Shown: positions 46,566 to 59,013 of the stretch, piece after piece
How the letters are laid out: each line of letters starts with the position of its first letter
How positions within the stretch are numbered: the first letter of the stretch is position 1
Source: Brienomyrus brachyistius
Lineage: Eukaryota > Chordata > Actinopteri > Osteoglossiformes > Mormyridae
NCBI RefSeq assembly: GCF_023856365.1
Contig: NC_064550.1
Location: 22,259,629 to 22,323,628 of the forward strand
Reading direction: 5' to 3'
DNA length: 64,000 nt
Made by a program: the position numbers and the translations under genes
Notes under the pieces: model-generated
Database searches by the model: none
The model's input: only the letters and a program-made list of their open reading frames with translations
What the model was told of the DNA's origin: nothing

Positions 46566-48684
46566 AACAACATCAGAAAGTCCCTCCAAGGACCATATGC
46601 AAACAGTCCAAAACACATCCATGAAGCCGGGGTTTACCGACGCGTCACGTTTACGAGCGGAAAGCTGGTTGCGCTCAAGGGGGTGAATTCGGGCGCTTTT
46701 AATTGGAGACGATAAAAGGCGGTCGGGCTGGATGAGAGGCTGTCCAGAGCTCGCCGTGGGAAGGCAGGGCAGCCGCGACTGGTGCCTCAGCCCTGGGGGT
46801 GGCAGTGTGTGTGTGTGTGTGTGTGCATGGGGGGGGCACGAAGCGCGAGGAGGATAAAAACCAAACCCCTGCTAAAAATCATTAATCTTCTGCGGATCTG
46901 TGTCACCCCAAGTGGCGACACAAAGAGGGGTGTGAGCAGGGAGCGCGATGGCGCCGCTCCGGAGGCACTGACCCGGTACCGATTGGCTCTGAAAAGCCCA
47001 CCAGCCTTTAATAGACTTTTGCTGATCCGACACTTGTTTGCCGGTCGGCACAAAGAGCCGATTGCAGCAGCTGACAAGGCCTTGCAGCCCTGGGGTTCCT
47101 CTGCTGCCCTGTGATAAATGACCCTGGTTTTGGAGAGGGTGGGCAGGGGAGAGGGGGGAGGGGCTATTTCGACCTGATGGGGGTGGCAAGATTGAGAAGC
47201 TAAAGGCGGGTGCTCAGTTTGAGGGGATCACCCACCCTGCTCGGCCCCGAAAACGGCCTGCCCTGCCCCCTGTCCCCCCGTCAATCATGCCCACGCGACA
47301 CATGGGATTAGTGCCCCCCTCAATTTGCCAGTGCCCTGCTGTACTGGTCATGCTTCACATGGGCCCGGACAGCTACAGCGCCCCCTGTCAAGCAACAGGG
47401 TTTTTCAAGGCTATCGAACATGACAGCGTGGTGTCCGACACGTCGGAGGATTGATGGTAAATGAGCAAATATAATTAAAACAAATAACATTAAATGATTT
47501 AGGCTGGACCGTGCTTTTCCAAGGACACGGGGGAGAGGGCGGGTGGTGGGTCTGTGGAGGAGATAAAGGGGAAATTTACTACAAGAATTTGGTTTGATGA
47601 TGTGAGCAGTAACAGAAAGAAAAGCAAACAAATGTACATGTATACACATGATTATATTTGTGCATGTATTGTGCATCATTAATTACATGTATTTAATTAT
47701 ATATAATTGCTAATTAGGTGAAGTGGCTGTCAATTAAAATTTAATATAATACTTAACTTTTCCAATGTGCATAGCTATAGAGGCCAGCATCAAAGCAGGT
47801 ATTTTCAAGGATATTTACAAACCTTTTGGCACATTACTATCCGAGAGGACCTGCGAAATGGATGGATGGATGGACGGACGGATGGATTGTTGGTTGGTTG
47901 TAATGGGCCTGATTATTAGAGTGCAGGTCCTTACACTCACATAAATATTCAGGCTCCTGCCTCAGAGAAGCGCAAAGCCAGCTTAATTATTCAGGCATCA
48001 TCATGTTAGGCAGTTCTGGACAAAGTCTGCATTGTTAGCAAGGAGATGCTGGAGGGGACAGAAAATGGGGAAACAACAGCATTCTGGCCCTGGGAAGAAG
48101 GACCAGCATGTTGTGCGTTAAAGAGTCGCATTTTCGGGCTACTGGGGGCTGGCTGGCTGCTCCCACAGTCCATTAAACTCGATCTTCCACTGACGCCATC
48201 GTACCACGAGGATCCCAGCCTGCTAAGCCTTTGACCACAGCTCTGCTGTGCGGACGAGGGCGAAACAGGAGAGTGGAACCTCACACATCCTGGGTACGAG
48301 GAGTCAGCGGAAGATTCCGCAGGCTTCCGTTTGCAGTTGTGAAAAGTTCAGGCTGAGTTTGACGGATCCCGCTATTCCTCTCGTCTCCCCAGAGCCTGAA
48401 TAGGTCAGAAAGCACAGGTGAGGAGTCTGTGGGACGCTGGTGCTGGGGACTCGGGCCGGCTGGCAGTGCCTTTCCTGGGGCCTTTCGCTGAGACGCAGAC
48501 TGGGTTCCCCGGGGAGCAAGTAGGATTTGGAAGATGATCCACACACGAAACGAGTAGATTCTCCTTTTAGGGAAATGATAAAGCAGGTTGTCCCAGGGAT
48601 GTGGGTGTGAGCAGACAGGGAGGCCTGTGCAGAGATCTGGAGGTGACAGCGGGGAGACTGCACTGGCCAGGTAGGCCCTGAGAG
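46563..48684. other. Unique non-coding stretch
   Basis: No gene recognised. The part from 46630 to 47110 is moderately CpG-rich with GATAAAAGG near 46709. A GGATGGATGG tail-like array lies near 47858-47885 without a visible SINE body. Confidence 0.45.
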
Positions 48685-49135
48685 CACACTGATAGTACAG
48701 TACTACACTGATAGTACAATACTACACTGACAGTATCACACTGATAATGCAGTATTACCATACTAATACAGTACTACACTGACCATATGATATTAAACTG
48801 ATAGTACAGTACTACACTGATAGTACAGTAAAGACATAACACTGTAATAGTACAGTATTAGACTGATAGTACAGTGTCATGTTGATAGTACAATGCTGCA
48901 CTGACAGTATCACACTGATAATGCAGTATTACCATACTAATACAGTATTACACTGACCATATAATATTAAACTAATAGGACAGTACTACACTGATACTAC
49001 TGTATTATCCTGATAGTACACTGATAGTACAGTACTACACTGATACTACTGTATTATCCTGATAGTACACTGATAGTACAGTACTACACTGATACTACTG
49101 TGTTATCCTGATAGTACACTGATAGTACAGGCTCA
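48685..49135. repeat. Nested tandem array of CACTGATAGTACAGTACTA words
   Basis: Short units of CACTGATAGTACAGTAC type are organised into larger repeats. A block at about 48708-48806 recurs at 48888-48990 with few changes, and a 49-bp unit (GTACAGTACTACACTGATAC and following, through TACACTGATA) is repeated three times at the right end. Confidence 0.85.
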
Positions 49136-49163
49136 AGCCATAGTTAGCCGGGGGTGGGGGGGA

Positions 49164-49286
49164 TTTCTCAGTTAGCTTGGTTGACTTAAGCTAGAAGTCC
49201 TGATTGTCCAATAAGAGTTTAGGTAAGGAGCACTTGTATTGGACAGTCATGAGTTCTAGCTTAAATCAACCCATCTAACTGCGAAA
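49164..49286. mobile_element. Foldback (MITE-like) element with a 50-bp stem
   Basis: The left arm 49164-49213 and right arm 49237-49286 are inverted copies with about 43 of 50 bases pairing, separated by a 23-base loop. Both arms carry the CAGTTAG and TTAAGCTAGAA words. Pairing can extend outward through a GGG/CCC step. There is no coding capacity. The structure fits a palindromic MITE. A transcript would fold into a long hairpin. Confidence 0.7.
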
Positions 49287-49495
49287 CCCTGCCTTGTGGA
49301 ACAGCCTGCAGTGCCCTCAGGGGATGAGACATTCACAGACACAGAAACACCTCACACACAGATGCACAGAGGATTCTGGACTTATTGTCCCATACAGACA
49401 CCAACAGGCATATTTGTGGTCTGTGGAGGTGGGGGGGGGGGTTGTCATCTCCAGAAGGGTCCTTAGCCCCATCCGAACTGTTTAGGAGCCACAGT

Positions 49496-49497
<2 letters not shown>

Positions 49498-49538
<41 letters not shown>
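49498..49538. repeat. (CA)n microsatellite
   Basis: About 20 uninterrupted CA units. Confidence 0.95.
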
Positions 49539-49539
<1 letters not shown>

Positions 49540-50671
49540 CAGCACTGGCCAGCCTGGCTCCATGCGCTGGGTGCGACTCCGCTCAGCTGGAATGGATGGG
49601 CCCTGCCAGCCTGGTCGTCGGTCCCCCTGACCGACAACTGATTAATCTCCCCTGAGCAAGGGGTGCGTGGGGGGGGGGAGATGTGTGTGTGTGGGGGGGT
49701 GCCGGGGAAGAAATGAGCAGAGCGGCCTCGGGATTGTTATAAATGGGCCGACACCAGTGGAGTGGCAGGCAGAATCATTACTCACACGTACAGGAGCCCA
49801 GGACCGCGGCTCCCCGGCCCCCCCCAAACGCCCCCCACCCTCCCACCCCATCCCCAAAACACCTTCCCTGGGGTAGCGGCTTGCCAGTCACCGCTTGACA
49901 TTTCACAGGTCCTATCCCTCCATTTATTAATCGACGGAGATGAAGGGCATGTTGTTTTTTAAGGGAGTGTGAAAAATGGTTAGGCTATTTGTTTGTGCCC
50001 CCCCCTCCCCCACTGCTGCCTCCTGTACAGGAATAAAGGAGGCAGGTTAGAGTTAAATCCAAATCCTGGAAAGTCTTTGACAGCTGCGATCCTGCAGCAA
50101 CCACCAACGAAAGGGTACGGAAATGCCAGAACCCCAACCCCCCCACCTATGCTTGACAAACAGCTACCCCAGGACCCACTGGTCATGGGACAACAGTTGA
50201 ATTATAATACATGTATGCAGGAGGAATGGGTAGGGGGGCTTTGGTGAGCTGGGGGAGCGGCTGTTTACACTTTGACAAGAAGAGTATGGGGGGGGGGCAC
50301 ATGCCCCCCACTCAAGATATTAGCAACACAACAGCAGGGGAACAACAAATGATACCCCCTAAAAATAAAACTGGACTCTCATGTGTTGGGATTAAGCCAA
50401 TAAATATTTGAGACTCACAGTGGGGTCACTCAGAAGTTAATAGACGGTCCTCAAGGAGCAGGGAAAGGTAATCGGTGCCGACGTCAGGCTGGGGAGATTT
50501 TCTGAAGAAGAAACGGTGGAAAAATAACAGAGACGGCAGCGAAAACACCCCAGAGAGACATAAGGAGCAGACATAAGGAGCATTTCCTCACGTCGTGTTT
50601 CACCAGGAACAAGCCCGTTTATACTCTAATCAGGAGCCTGGTTCATTGTGTCATGGAATTAAGAAAAACCT
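49539..50671. other. Unique non-coding stretch
   Basis: G/C runs lie near 49670, 49999 and 50288. No gene recognised. Confidence 0.45.
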
Positions 50672-50672
50672 G

Positions 50673-50701
<29 letters not shown>
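50672..50701. repeat. (GA)n microsatellite
   Basis: About 14 GA units, the only pure GA array in the window. Confidence 0.9.
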
Positions 50702-50703
<2 letters not shown>

Positions 50704-53700
50704 TAGTTTCCTCTTGCAATGGCGTCAGATGTTTTCCCAGGGCTGACGGTTATGAAGCTCAGAAACAGGAATACGAGAGTATGGCTTGTAAATATATCTG
50801 TTTGGGGACTGTGTTGGGGGCGGGGGTTGGTGCGGAGATGAAATATGGTCCCTGGATGTGGAACAGTGTGAAAAACTCAGGAACGCCAGCGAATAACAAA
50901 TCTCCCGCCACAGTTAGCTGGAAAAATAAATACAACGCTCCCAAAAAGCTATCCATCTGGGATATGGATCTTAACAAAGACACCTCTCCCAGTGCACCTT
51001 ATTTATTGATGAATTTGCGTTATTTATTTGTTTGTTTGTTCACTTAAATGAAAGCTTCTATTTATTGGGCTTACAAATGAACGTTCTCTGTTTACGGTTC
51101 TGTGGAACTTTGACCGTGGCCGGATCGTGGAGGTCGACAGTGTCACCATTGATCATCAGGGGGCCAAATAATTAAATATTACTGCTGATGACACAAAAAG
51201 TCAGAGATATTTATTTAAATGAGGCCTCAGAGCTGAAGGACTGGCCCGTCAGCCAACCGCAAAACTGCTATTACTGAAAACAAACATATAAATTCAGTCG
51301 CGGATCTGGGAAAAAGCACATATCGAACTGGTTTTAGTTCACAATTTAAGAGAAGGATTTAAAAAAATATTTTAGTTTCTGGTGTATTTTATGTCGCTTT
51401 CCTAACAGTCAAAACAAGAATGGGATTTAAGGACAGTAGGAATCGAGTAGAGCGCAATTTGGTTTAAATGCAGCCCCTAATTACAATAGCTTTTCATTCT
51501 CCTTAATTGGGTCAGAGGAAGCCCTGTTTGTAGATGTGTGTGGGTCACTGGATCATTCCCGGAATGAATATTACCCCGTTGTTTGCAAATAGGTGATATA
51601 TGGCGGCCATATTCTGCCGTGATGAATGTTTTTTAAGAATTTCCTCTCCTTTATCAATTGACTAACAAACACATGTATCACTGCCACTCCGCTCGGCATT
51701 CCACATAAATTAGATATCCTTATCCCTGCTTTCCTCCCTTGTTTTTTTCCCTCATTACTTTATTTTCCCATTCCCAGCCACGGAATCGCCATTCCCGCTT
51801 CCAAACATTATCGCGACTTAATGCACGCAGGTGAAACATACCGCCTGATTGCGTTTGCATGAGATTCCCCCTGCCCCCATCTCCGGATGGTCGGTCTCCG
51901 ATGCGGTTTTCCAGACCGGCAGAGTACATCGAGCGCTTAAGTGAATAGATGGAATAATGGCTGTTAAGGAAATAATTCAGCATGGAGTCGAGCTGTTTAA
52001 TCTTGGCCAGGGGGGCTGTTGTATGTTGGGGGGGGGGGGGGGGGCGGTTGGCGTGTGAATATGGCGCTGAGAGTTGTTGTGTAATTACGGAGTATGTATC
52101 AAAGGGCTCAGGTCTCTGGAACCAGGGAAAAACAACATCCGGGGCTCCCCAGCCAGGTGAACTTACCAGAGCGGCGTGATGAGGCAGGGTGGCAGGGCAG
52201 GCGGGCACCAGACGCCATGGGATGGCGCAAGCGAGACCTGCAACTATGGTTAGGATTTAATCAGTCGACAGCTGGTGCCGGTTTAAATGTGCCAGCCTGA
52301 ACACAAAAGTACCTGCGATGGTCGAGAAGAAATGGCAGGGAGAGCGCAGGAAGTTACCCACTGCTCACATGCTCGTTGGCGTTTGCCGAACCCTGGGGGA
52401 GGAGGTGGGGTTGTGCGGCACATGTTATGTAAACAACCCGAACAGGTCTACGAGTCACCATCAGGTGTGATGTAGCAGCCTGATGCTACTAGGATACGAC
52501 CAGAAACCCTCTGCTTGGATCCGCTTGGTCTGGGTTGGGGATCCTAACATACGGCAGCTGAGCAGTAGCCCAAACATCTCAAGGGGGGTGAAGTGGGTCC
52601 GGTCTGCGGCAGAAAGCCATTTACCGTGGTTTAGTGGAGTCGGCAAAAATCAGCCCGAACATGACGCGAACTGGGGGGGGGGGGGGGGGGCTCGGAGCCA
52701 CCCTGAGCCGCGATAAAGCTGCTCGCGGGGGTGGCAGGGGGGGACGTTTGTATGCAAATGCAGCTTGCGCCTCCGCAGGGCTGCGGCTAATGGCCGCGAT
52801 CGAAATTAGCCAAAATGAACCTGGTGGTGATAATCAGGCAGATCTTTCCCGGCGCAGTGCTGTAATGTGGAGAGGGGCGTGTTCTCCGGATGCTCCATCT
52901 CGGCATCTAATGGAAGAGCATCGCAGGGACCGCGGCTTATTGATGGAGCCGCTAAATGTGAAATAAAGCCGCCGAAAGCTGTTAAAATACTACTCTTGGG
53001 CAAATTATACCCACTATTTCCACAGAAACATCTCCAGGAGATCATGAAATGCCACATATATTTTTACATGGGGCCTTAATGTGAGTTGTACGCGGGTCGT
53101 TCAAATTAGGGTACGACGAGTGCCTTATCAGCAGAGTTCCAGTTCTTTGGCTTCCCGGGCTGAGGGTGGGGGTTGCTGTCTTTCTGCAGATCTTACTCTC
53201 TTAGCCTGGGGGGGGACGCCGAATGGCCACGAGGACAGGGTGTCCTAGGGCTTCCCCGCAGGCCCCTCCCAGCATCTTATTTGATAACCGGACGGGAGTC
53301 GTGGCCTGTAGAAATGCGGTGAGCCTTGGGAGTTTCCTTCGGGAAAGACCGGAGTGAGGTGGGGGGGCACTGTTCAGCATAACGCACTCGGGAAACGTCC
53401 GTGATGAGCCTTTCTTTGTCACTACCCGGTGCAGCGTCACACACCGGCAGGTCCCTCCCCATCTCCAAGCCCCCCCCCCCCCTCAGTCCACGGGGAGGAA
53501 GGGGGACAGAGACGGGGGTCCCCAGCTCCCGCCTCGGCCAGAGCTACGGCCTTCCGGTCTCCGGGAGACGCCAGCGGAAAAGCCGGACACGTTTGCCTGC
53601 GGCCGCTTGAACAATCGAAGGTAAATACGGTGCCGACAGGCCATTTGTTTTGGGCCGGCGGTGATACATGGTTTTGCAGTGGGCAGCACATTTTTACAGA

Positions 53701-54838
53701 GCTGAAACAGCCAGTGAATAATGAAGTGGTCCCTCTGTCCACTCTCACCGCTATTTTTATTATTGTCTCCCTTATAGTTTTCATTTTTCATATTCCGCCG
53801 GGCCGACCCTCTGGATGGCCGCAGCCGGAGGACTCTCTGTGGACTCTGCCTCCATCAACCCCCCCCCCCCCAATTCCTCCTCTCCCTCCTCCCCGACACC
53901 TCCCCTCTCTCCACTTCCCGAGCCCGTGCCAGCTGACTGCTAATATAGGTTAGCGACCGCGGTTTGCTTTCTTGCTAGCTGCAAATAAAACAGCCACGTG
54001 GTAACAGAGAGACTGTAAACAGAGGCTGATATATTTTTCGCCTCGGTAACGGACTTTCCGGTGCAGGGAGCACGATGTACATCTCCGGACGGCAACGCTA
54101 CAGGTGTGTTACGTAATGAAACTTATTACCAATCCGACGCATCTATTTACACCTTATTGTGTACTGGCACCAATGGGCTAAATCATACCTGCCAATATGT
54201 ATGTGTTTATTGCCTGAACAATACAAAAATAAAATTTAAGTTAAATTAGATAGACCTTTAATAAATGGGTCCCGCCGCTGATTAATGCAGTAAGCCGGCT
54301 CAACAAACACAGATCAGGTCGCGAGGTTCGGCTACTGCTCGACGTAGCATTAAAACAGCTAAGGCTCCCGATCGAAGTGATTTTAAACGTGCTGTGATCG
54401 ATGGTGCCAGAGACAGCGGGTGGAGCATCTCGGAAGGAGCCGCCCACTTGGGTTTATAGACAATGGTGTGATGAAAGATCATTGAAGACACCAAGCGGGT
54501 CTGACCAAGGACGTAGGTTTGGTTTCAACACTGGTTTCAACACCAAACCAGCTCCAACCTTCCCGCCCCCTTAAATACACAGAAATGCCACAATATTGGT
54601 AAGGCCATGTACCGATACCCAAATCAACACCTTTGGGCCTAAATGTAATTTTATAGTCTATTAATATATGTAATATGTCTAAATAATTTTTGACAGCTGT
54701 GTAATTGTATTACTTTGAATTTTGCACTTCGTCAGTGCATGAAAATGCTAGTTGTTCCATTGCAGTTCTAAAGCTCAGTCGACCGGTAACTGAACATTAT
54801 TTTGAGGGAAATAAGTATCCAATTATAATGGTCCATCA
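50702..54838. other. Unique non-coding stretch with CNE-like segments
   Basis: No gene recognised. Segments near 51150-51330, 51440-51720 and 52790-53070 are repeat-free, AT-rich, and rich in TAAT/ATTA words, like conserved non-coding elements. G/C runs lie near 52030, 52673, 53470 and 53861. GGTTTGGT near 54520 and ACCAAACC near 54544 form a small hairpin around a duplicated GGTTTCAACAC. Confidence 0.4.
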
Positions 54839-54950
54839 ATACACCCATCCATCCATCCATCCATCGCCTTGACCCAGTACGGGGTCACAGTGAGCCTGTC
54901 CCAGGCAGAGGAAGACTAGGGGCGCCTCACATAGGATGCTGGTCCGACAC
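54839..54950 (-). mobile_element. SINE-type 3' region fragment
   Basis: CATCCATCCATCCATCC followed by GACCCAGTACGGGGTCAC and GAGCCTGTCCCAGGCAG is the retroposon 3' region family read from its tail, matching the orientation of 8496-8612. Confidence 0.65.
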
Positions 54951-55570
54951 CACGGACGTGGAACCGTAAGTGGATTCAAGGAGCATCTGTGCATTCTTCT
55001 CTTTAGACTTATCACCGTGTGATAATCCCATGATCCATGGATGCAGGCATGAGAACCACTGGCAGTGCAGACGCGAGTCAGCCCTCCTGATGTCCCGGTA
55101 GCGGGAGATGCAGATCCAGGTCAGTGTTGTGGGCGGAGCCTGGCGCATACCTGGATGATTCACTAAGCGTCTGGAATGACCCGGCGGCGGCGGCGGCCCC
55201 AGGGACCGTGCCGTTTTGCGGCTCTTTAATTTAACCGGAACCCGCTTCTCGCACCCATAATGGCCCCCTCTTAATTCAAGTGACATTTTTACTGGTGCTG
55301 AAATATGGCATCACTACACCACCCTTCATTATGCAGCTACATCCTTCATGCCGGCCTACGCTAATACGCAGCTCTTAGTCCAACAGCCTGCCCCCCCCCA
55401 CATACACACATACACCCGGGGGAGAATTAATAACAGCACGTTTCAGATGCTGTTTTAGTGCCGCCCGGTTACGGCCAATGCGACCAATGTCGACGTTTTC
55501 TTTCAGGAAAATGGAACAAAGAAAAAAACGACCCGCCTGTATTTTCAATGAACCTGGCAAGAGAGGCAAG
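54951..55570. other. Unique non-coding stretch
   Basis: Contains a (GGC)4-type run near 55182 and a C run near 55391. No gene recognised. Confidence 0.45.
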
Positions 55571-56300
55571 AGAAACTAGTATGTGATGAGAGAAACTAGT
55601 ATGTGATGAGAGAAACTAGTATTTGATGAGAGAAACTGGTATTTAATGAGAGAAATTAGTATTTGATGAGAGAAACTAGTATTTGATGAGAGAAACTGGT
55701 ATTTGATGAGAGAAACTGGTATTTAATGAGAGAAACTAGTATTTGATGAGAGAAACTGGTATGTGATGTGAGAAACTAGTATCTGATGAGAGAAACTGGT
55801 ATTTGATGAGAGAAACTAGTATTTGATGAGAGAAACTGGTATTTAATGAGAGAAACTAGTATTTGATGAGAGAAACTAGTATGTGATGAGAGAAACTAGT
55901 ATTTGATGAGAGAAACTAGTATTTGATGAGAGAAACTGGTATTTGATGAAAGAAACTGGTATTTAATGAGAGAAACTAGTATTTGATGAGAGAAACTGGT
56001 ATGTGATGTGAGAAACTAGTATCTGATGAGAGAAACTGGTATTTGATGAGAGAAACTGGTATTTTATGAGAGAAACTGGTATTTAATGAGAGAAACTAGT
56101 ATTTGATGAGAGAAACTGGTATGTGATGTGAGAAACTAGTATCTGATGAGAGAAACTGGTATTTGATGAGAGAAACTAGTATTTGATGAGAGAAACTGGT
56201 ATTTGATGAGAGAAACTAGTATGTGATGTGAGAAACTAGTATTTGATGAGAGAAACTGGTATTTGATGAGAGAAACTAGTATTTGATGAGAGAAACTAGT
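55571..56300. repeat. 20-bp minisatellite, about 36 units, no indels
   Basis: The consensus is AGAAACTRGTATTTGATGAG. Every unit is exactly 20 bp over 730 bp. Variation is confined to a few positions: A/G in ACTAGT, and G, C or A substitutions in the ATTTGATGAG half. A five-unit pattern (ATTTAATGAG, ATTTGATGAG, ATGTGATGTG, ATCTGATGAG, ATTTGATGAG) recurs starting near 55711, 55951 and 56071, spacing 240 and 120 bp, which is a higher-order repeat. A degenerate extension runs to about 56420. Confidence 0.95.
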
Positions 56301-56420
56301 TTGCGATGGGGGAAGCTAGTTCTGACCAGAGAACCTACTTTGTTTCAAGAGAAGCTAGTTTATAGCTAGTGAAGCTGGTATGTGATCAGGGGAGCTAGTT
56401 TGTGGTGAGAGAAGATACTT

Positions 56421-58948
56421 GGGAACAACAGCAGGGGCGGATCATGTTCCTCCCTCCCCCACCAGAAAATTCCCCAGTTGCCACCCCTTACTAAAAAATG
56501 AAAGTGAAATCTGGAGCCTTTAAATCTGTAAGCCAGAGTTGGCCGACTTGTCGATCAGTCGATCATGGCATAGCGGCAAAATGGCCCCGGTGGGCAGAAT
56601 ACCTTGACTACTATACAGGAAGTGAATGCTAACAGTACTGTTAGCTGGGGGCAGCTCTGCTCATTCTACATTTACATTCGTTCACAAAGCACATGCTTTT
56701 GTTCAGTGTGTGGCAGGTAGTACATCACAAGCTAAGGAGCAAGCTAGGCTTATGGGTAGCAAGGCTAAGCTTCCAGTAAGTGACCAGTAACAAGTAATCA
56801 TCAGAGAAGGAGCCATACTATACATCACAAACATAGCGAGGATCTAACAGGAGAGCTACTCAAATCAACGACAAAGACAAGTACAAAAACACAGGAGTAT
56901 TGGGGACACACAAGGGAACAGTGAAGGGATCACAGAGGGAAACAGAGCAGAGCAGCGGCTGCATTAGTTAGCTGAGGAGTTTCTGGAAAAGACTGGTCCG
57001 GGGGCTCATGCCGCCTCGCTGTCTCTCCCGCGCTGGCTTCGTATATCATGCTAATCCTCCTCCCTCCTTCAGCAGGCCTACCTTCCTTCACACTCTCGCG
57101 CTCCCTGGCTCATACAGACACCAGTGGTCATGACTGGGGAGGGTGATCCATCTCTGTCAGGGGGCAAAAATGATAACGCCAATTAAACGAGAGGAGTAAT
57201 TGCCCTCCGGTGCCTACAGCCGCCTCCCCCCAATAGAAATGGCAGCCATGGAATATGAATGAGAGCAAGGCCCCAGGAGAAGCAGGACGTGGGTCGGAGG
57301 GGGGGCTAGAGGGACTGGGGTGGGGGGGGGCAGTGATTTGTAACTTTTAACCTCTGCTGATCACCAGTGTCCCTGGCAGGGGCGGGCAGCCAGGGGTCCT
57401 CCTGACAGGGCCTGCAGCCCCCCCCATCATCACACGTGGCAGTTAAACCATAACCATACAGAGTCACTCTGCTGGAACCGAAACTGCATCTAAGCACAGA
57501 AGAGACTGCAGAGCGACCCGGAAAAACAAACACAAACGCCAGTCACAAGATGGATGGATGATCGATCATTTAAATAAATACTTTTTATGCTTTAAGCTAA
57601 ATACATTATTGAACCACCCAATACAGGTAGCCCCTCATCTTACACAAAACTGACTTCAGTAAATCCAGAGTTTGCAGAAGCGCTCATCTAAAAGGCGACA
57701 TACGTCTGAAAATGTACCGTTTGACTTTATTCTTGATTTCTTTAACTTGTGTTTTTTGGTGCGTATTACTAGTATAGCTTTGGCTTGTGTGTTTTTTGCT
57801 GTGAGGTGTCTTGAGTGATATGGGAAGATGAATACAACTTGTGCAAAATTTGCGGGGGGTATGTGGAACGAGTTATTTATGATAGTCAAGAGCTGCCCCT
57901 AGTAGGGTTTAGTACCTTGAATCAGTTTCCCAATCCGGTCCTCAGGGACCCACAGTCAGTCCACGTTTTTGCTCCCTCCCAGGCCCCAGCTCCCTACCTG
58001 AACCATTGCCCTAAATAATTAGGAGCTCACTGCTGTTACCTCTTTAGCTCCCCACTCCACACACCTCCGTAACCCCCCCTACAAACCTCACCTCCCTCAG
58101 GTACCTGACATTAGCGTGTTGCCTGAGTTAGGGTTTCTCCATGCAAGCTCAGGAGTGACCCAGTACAACCGTGTAGAGCTGACCAGCGTGGCCATGCCCT
58201 TCTCGTGGCTTCTCATTGATACATGATGTGTAGTAGCTAGACCTCGACAGCCGGTCGCTGGGCACATGGTCAGCAGTTTCTAAGGGACCTTTATGGTTTT
58301 GTCCAATGGGGACAGAACCTGTTCATTTGGGAATGGAACTTGAAAGAACATCATCGTTTTAGGGTTAGGGGTGAGTTACGCACTGGGACTTAACAATCAC
58401 ACTGAGGAGAACCAGTTAAAAAACGGGAGCACGCAGAAAGTTCCAGAAAATACCAGCCCTGTCTTACGTTACCTTATAGCTGCATCCCAAATCAAATCAT
58501 CTCAGCTAAAGCAAACTGCAGCTAAATGAAAACTTTAGAAGGTTCAGAGTGCAGTTTAAAAGCCGAGACAGATGTAGGGTGAATCTCAATATGCGTACTC
58601 TACCATACTTGTGTTGTAATGTACCTGTTTCATGTCATCTTCCATTGCCGAAGATCAGTTCCAATACTCAAGGACAGAAATACGAAGGACAGTAAAAATC
58701 CCTGGATGTCATTCCTCCCCCGCCCCAAATATCAAGGATATATTGGTTGCATCCTTGCCAAATGACACCAATCCCAAGATTCACCCCAAGTTCGCCCTTG
58801 GGAGGCAAGTTAGCAAGACCAGTCTTGTAAGACTACAAATACAATCTTTGTGTTCTTGGTATTGAGGAACACCCGTAGCCTCCTGCTCAGGGGTGGGGCC
58901 AGCTGATAGCCGATTGGCCGAGTGCCCCTTCCTTTGTCACTTGATTGG
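56421..58948. other. Unique non-coding stretch
   Basis: No gene recognised. The segment 56435-56520 resembles a decayed dispersed repeat (CAGGGGCGGATCATG and following). G/C runs lie near 57300, 57322 and 57418. Confidence 0.4.
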
Positions 58949-59013
58949 TTGACTGCCTCTTCCTCTGTCACTTGACTGCCTCTTCCTCTGTCACTTGACT
59001 GCCTCTTCCTCCC
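58949..59013. repeat. 23-bp tandem repeat, about 2.8 copies
   Basis: TTGACTGCCTCTTCCTCTGT followed by CAC is repeated almost perfectly. A degraded unit precedes it at about 58926. Confidence 0.9.

Noticed and set aside
55571..56300. Regular repeat array that might suggest a CRISPR
   Set aside because: Units are directly tandem without spacers, and the DNA is vertebrate. It is a minisatellite.
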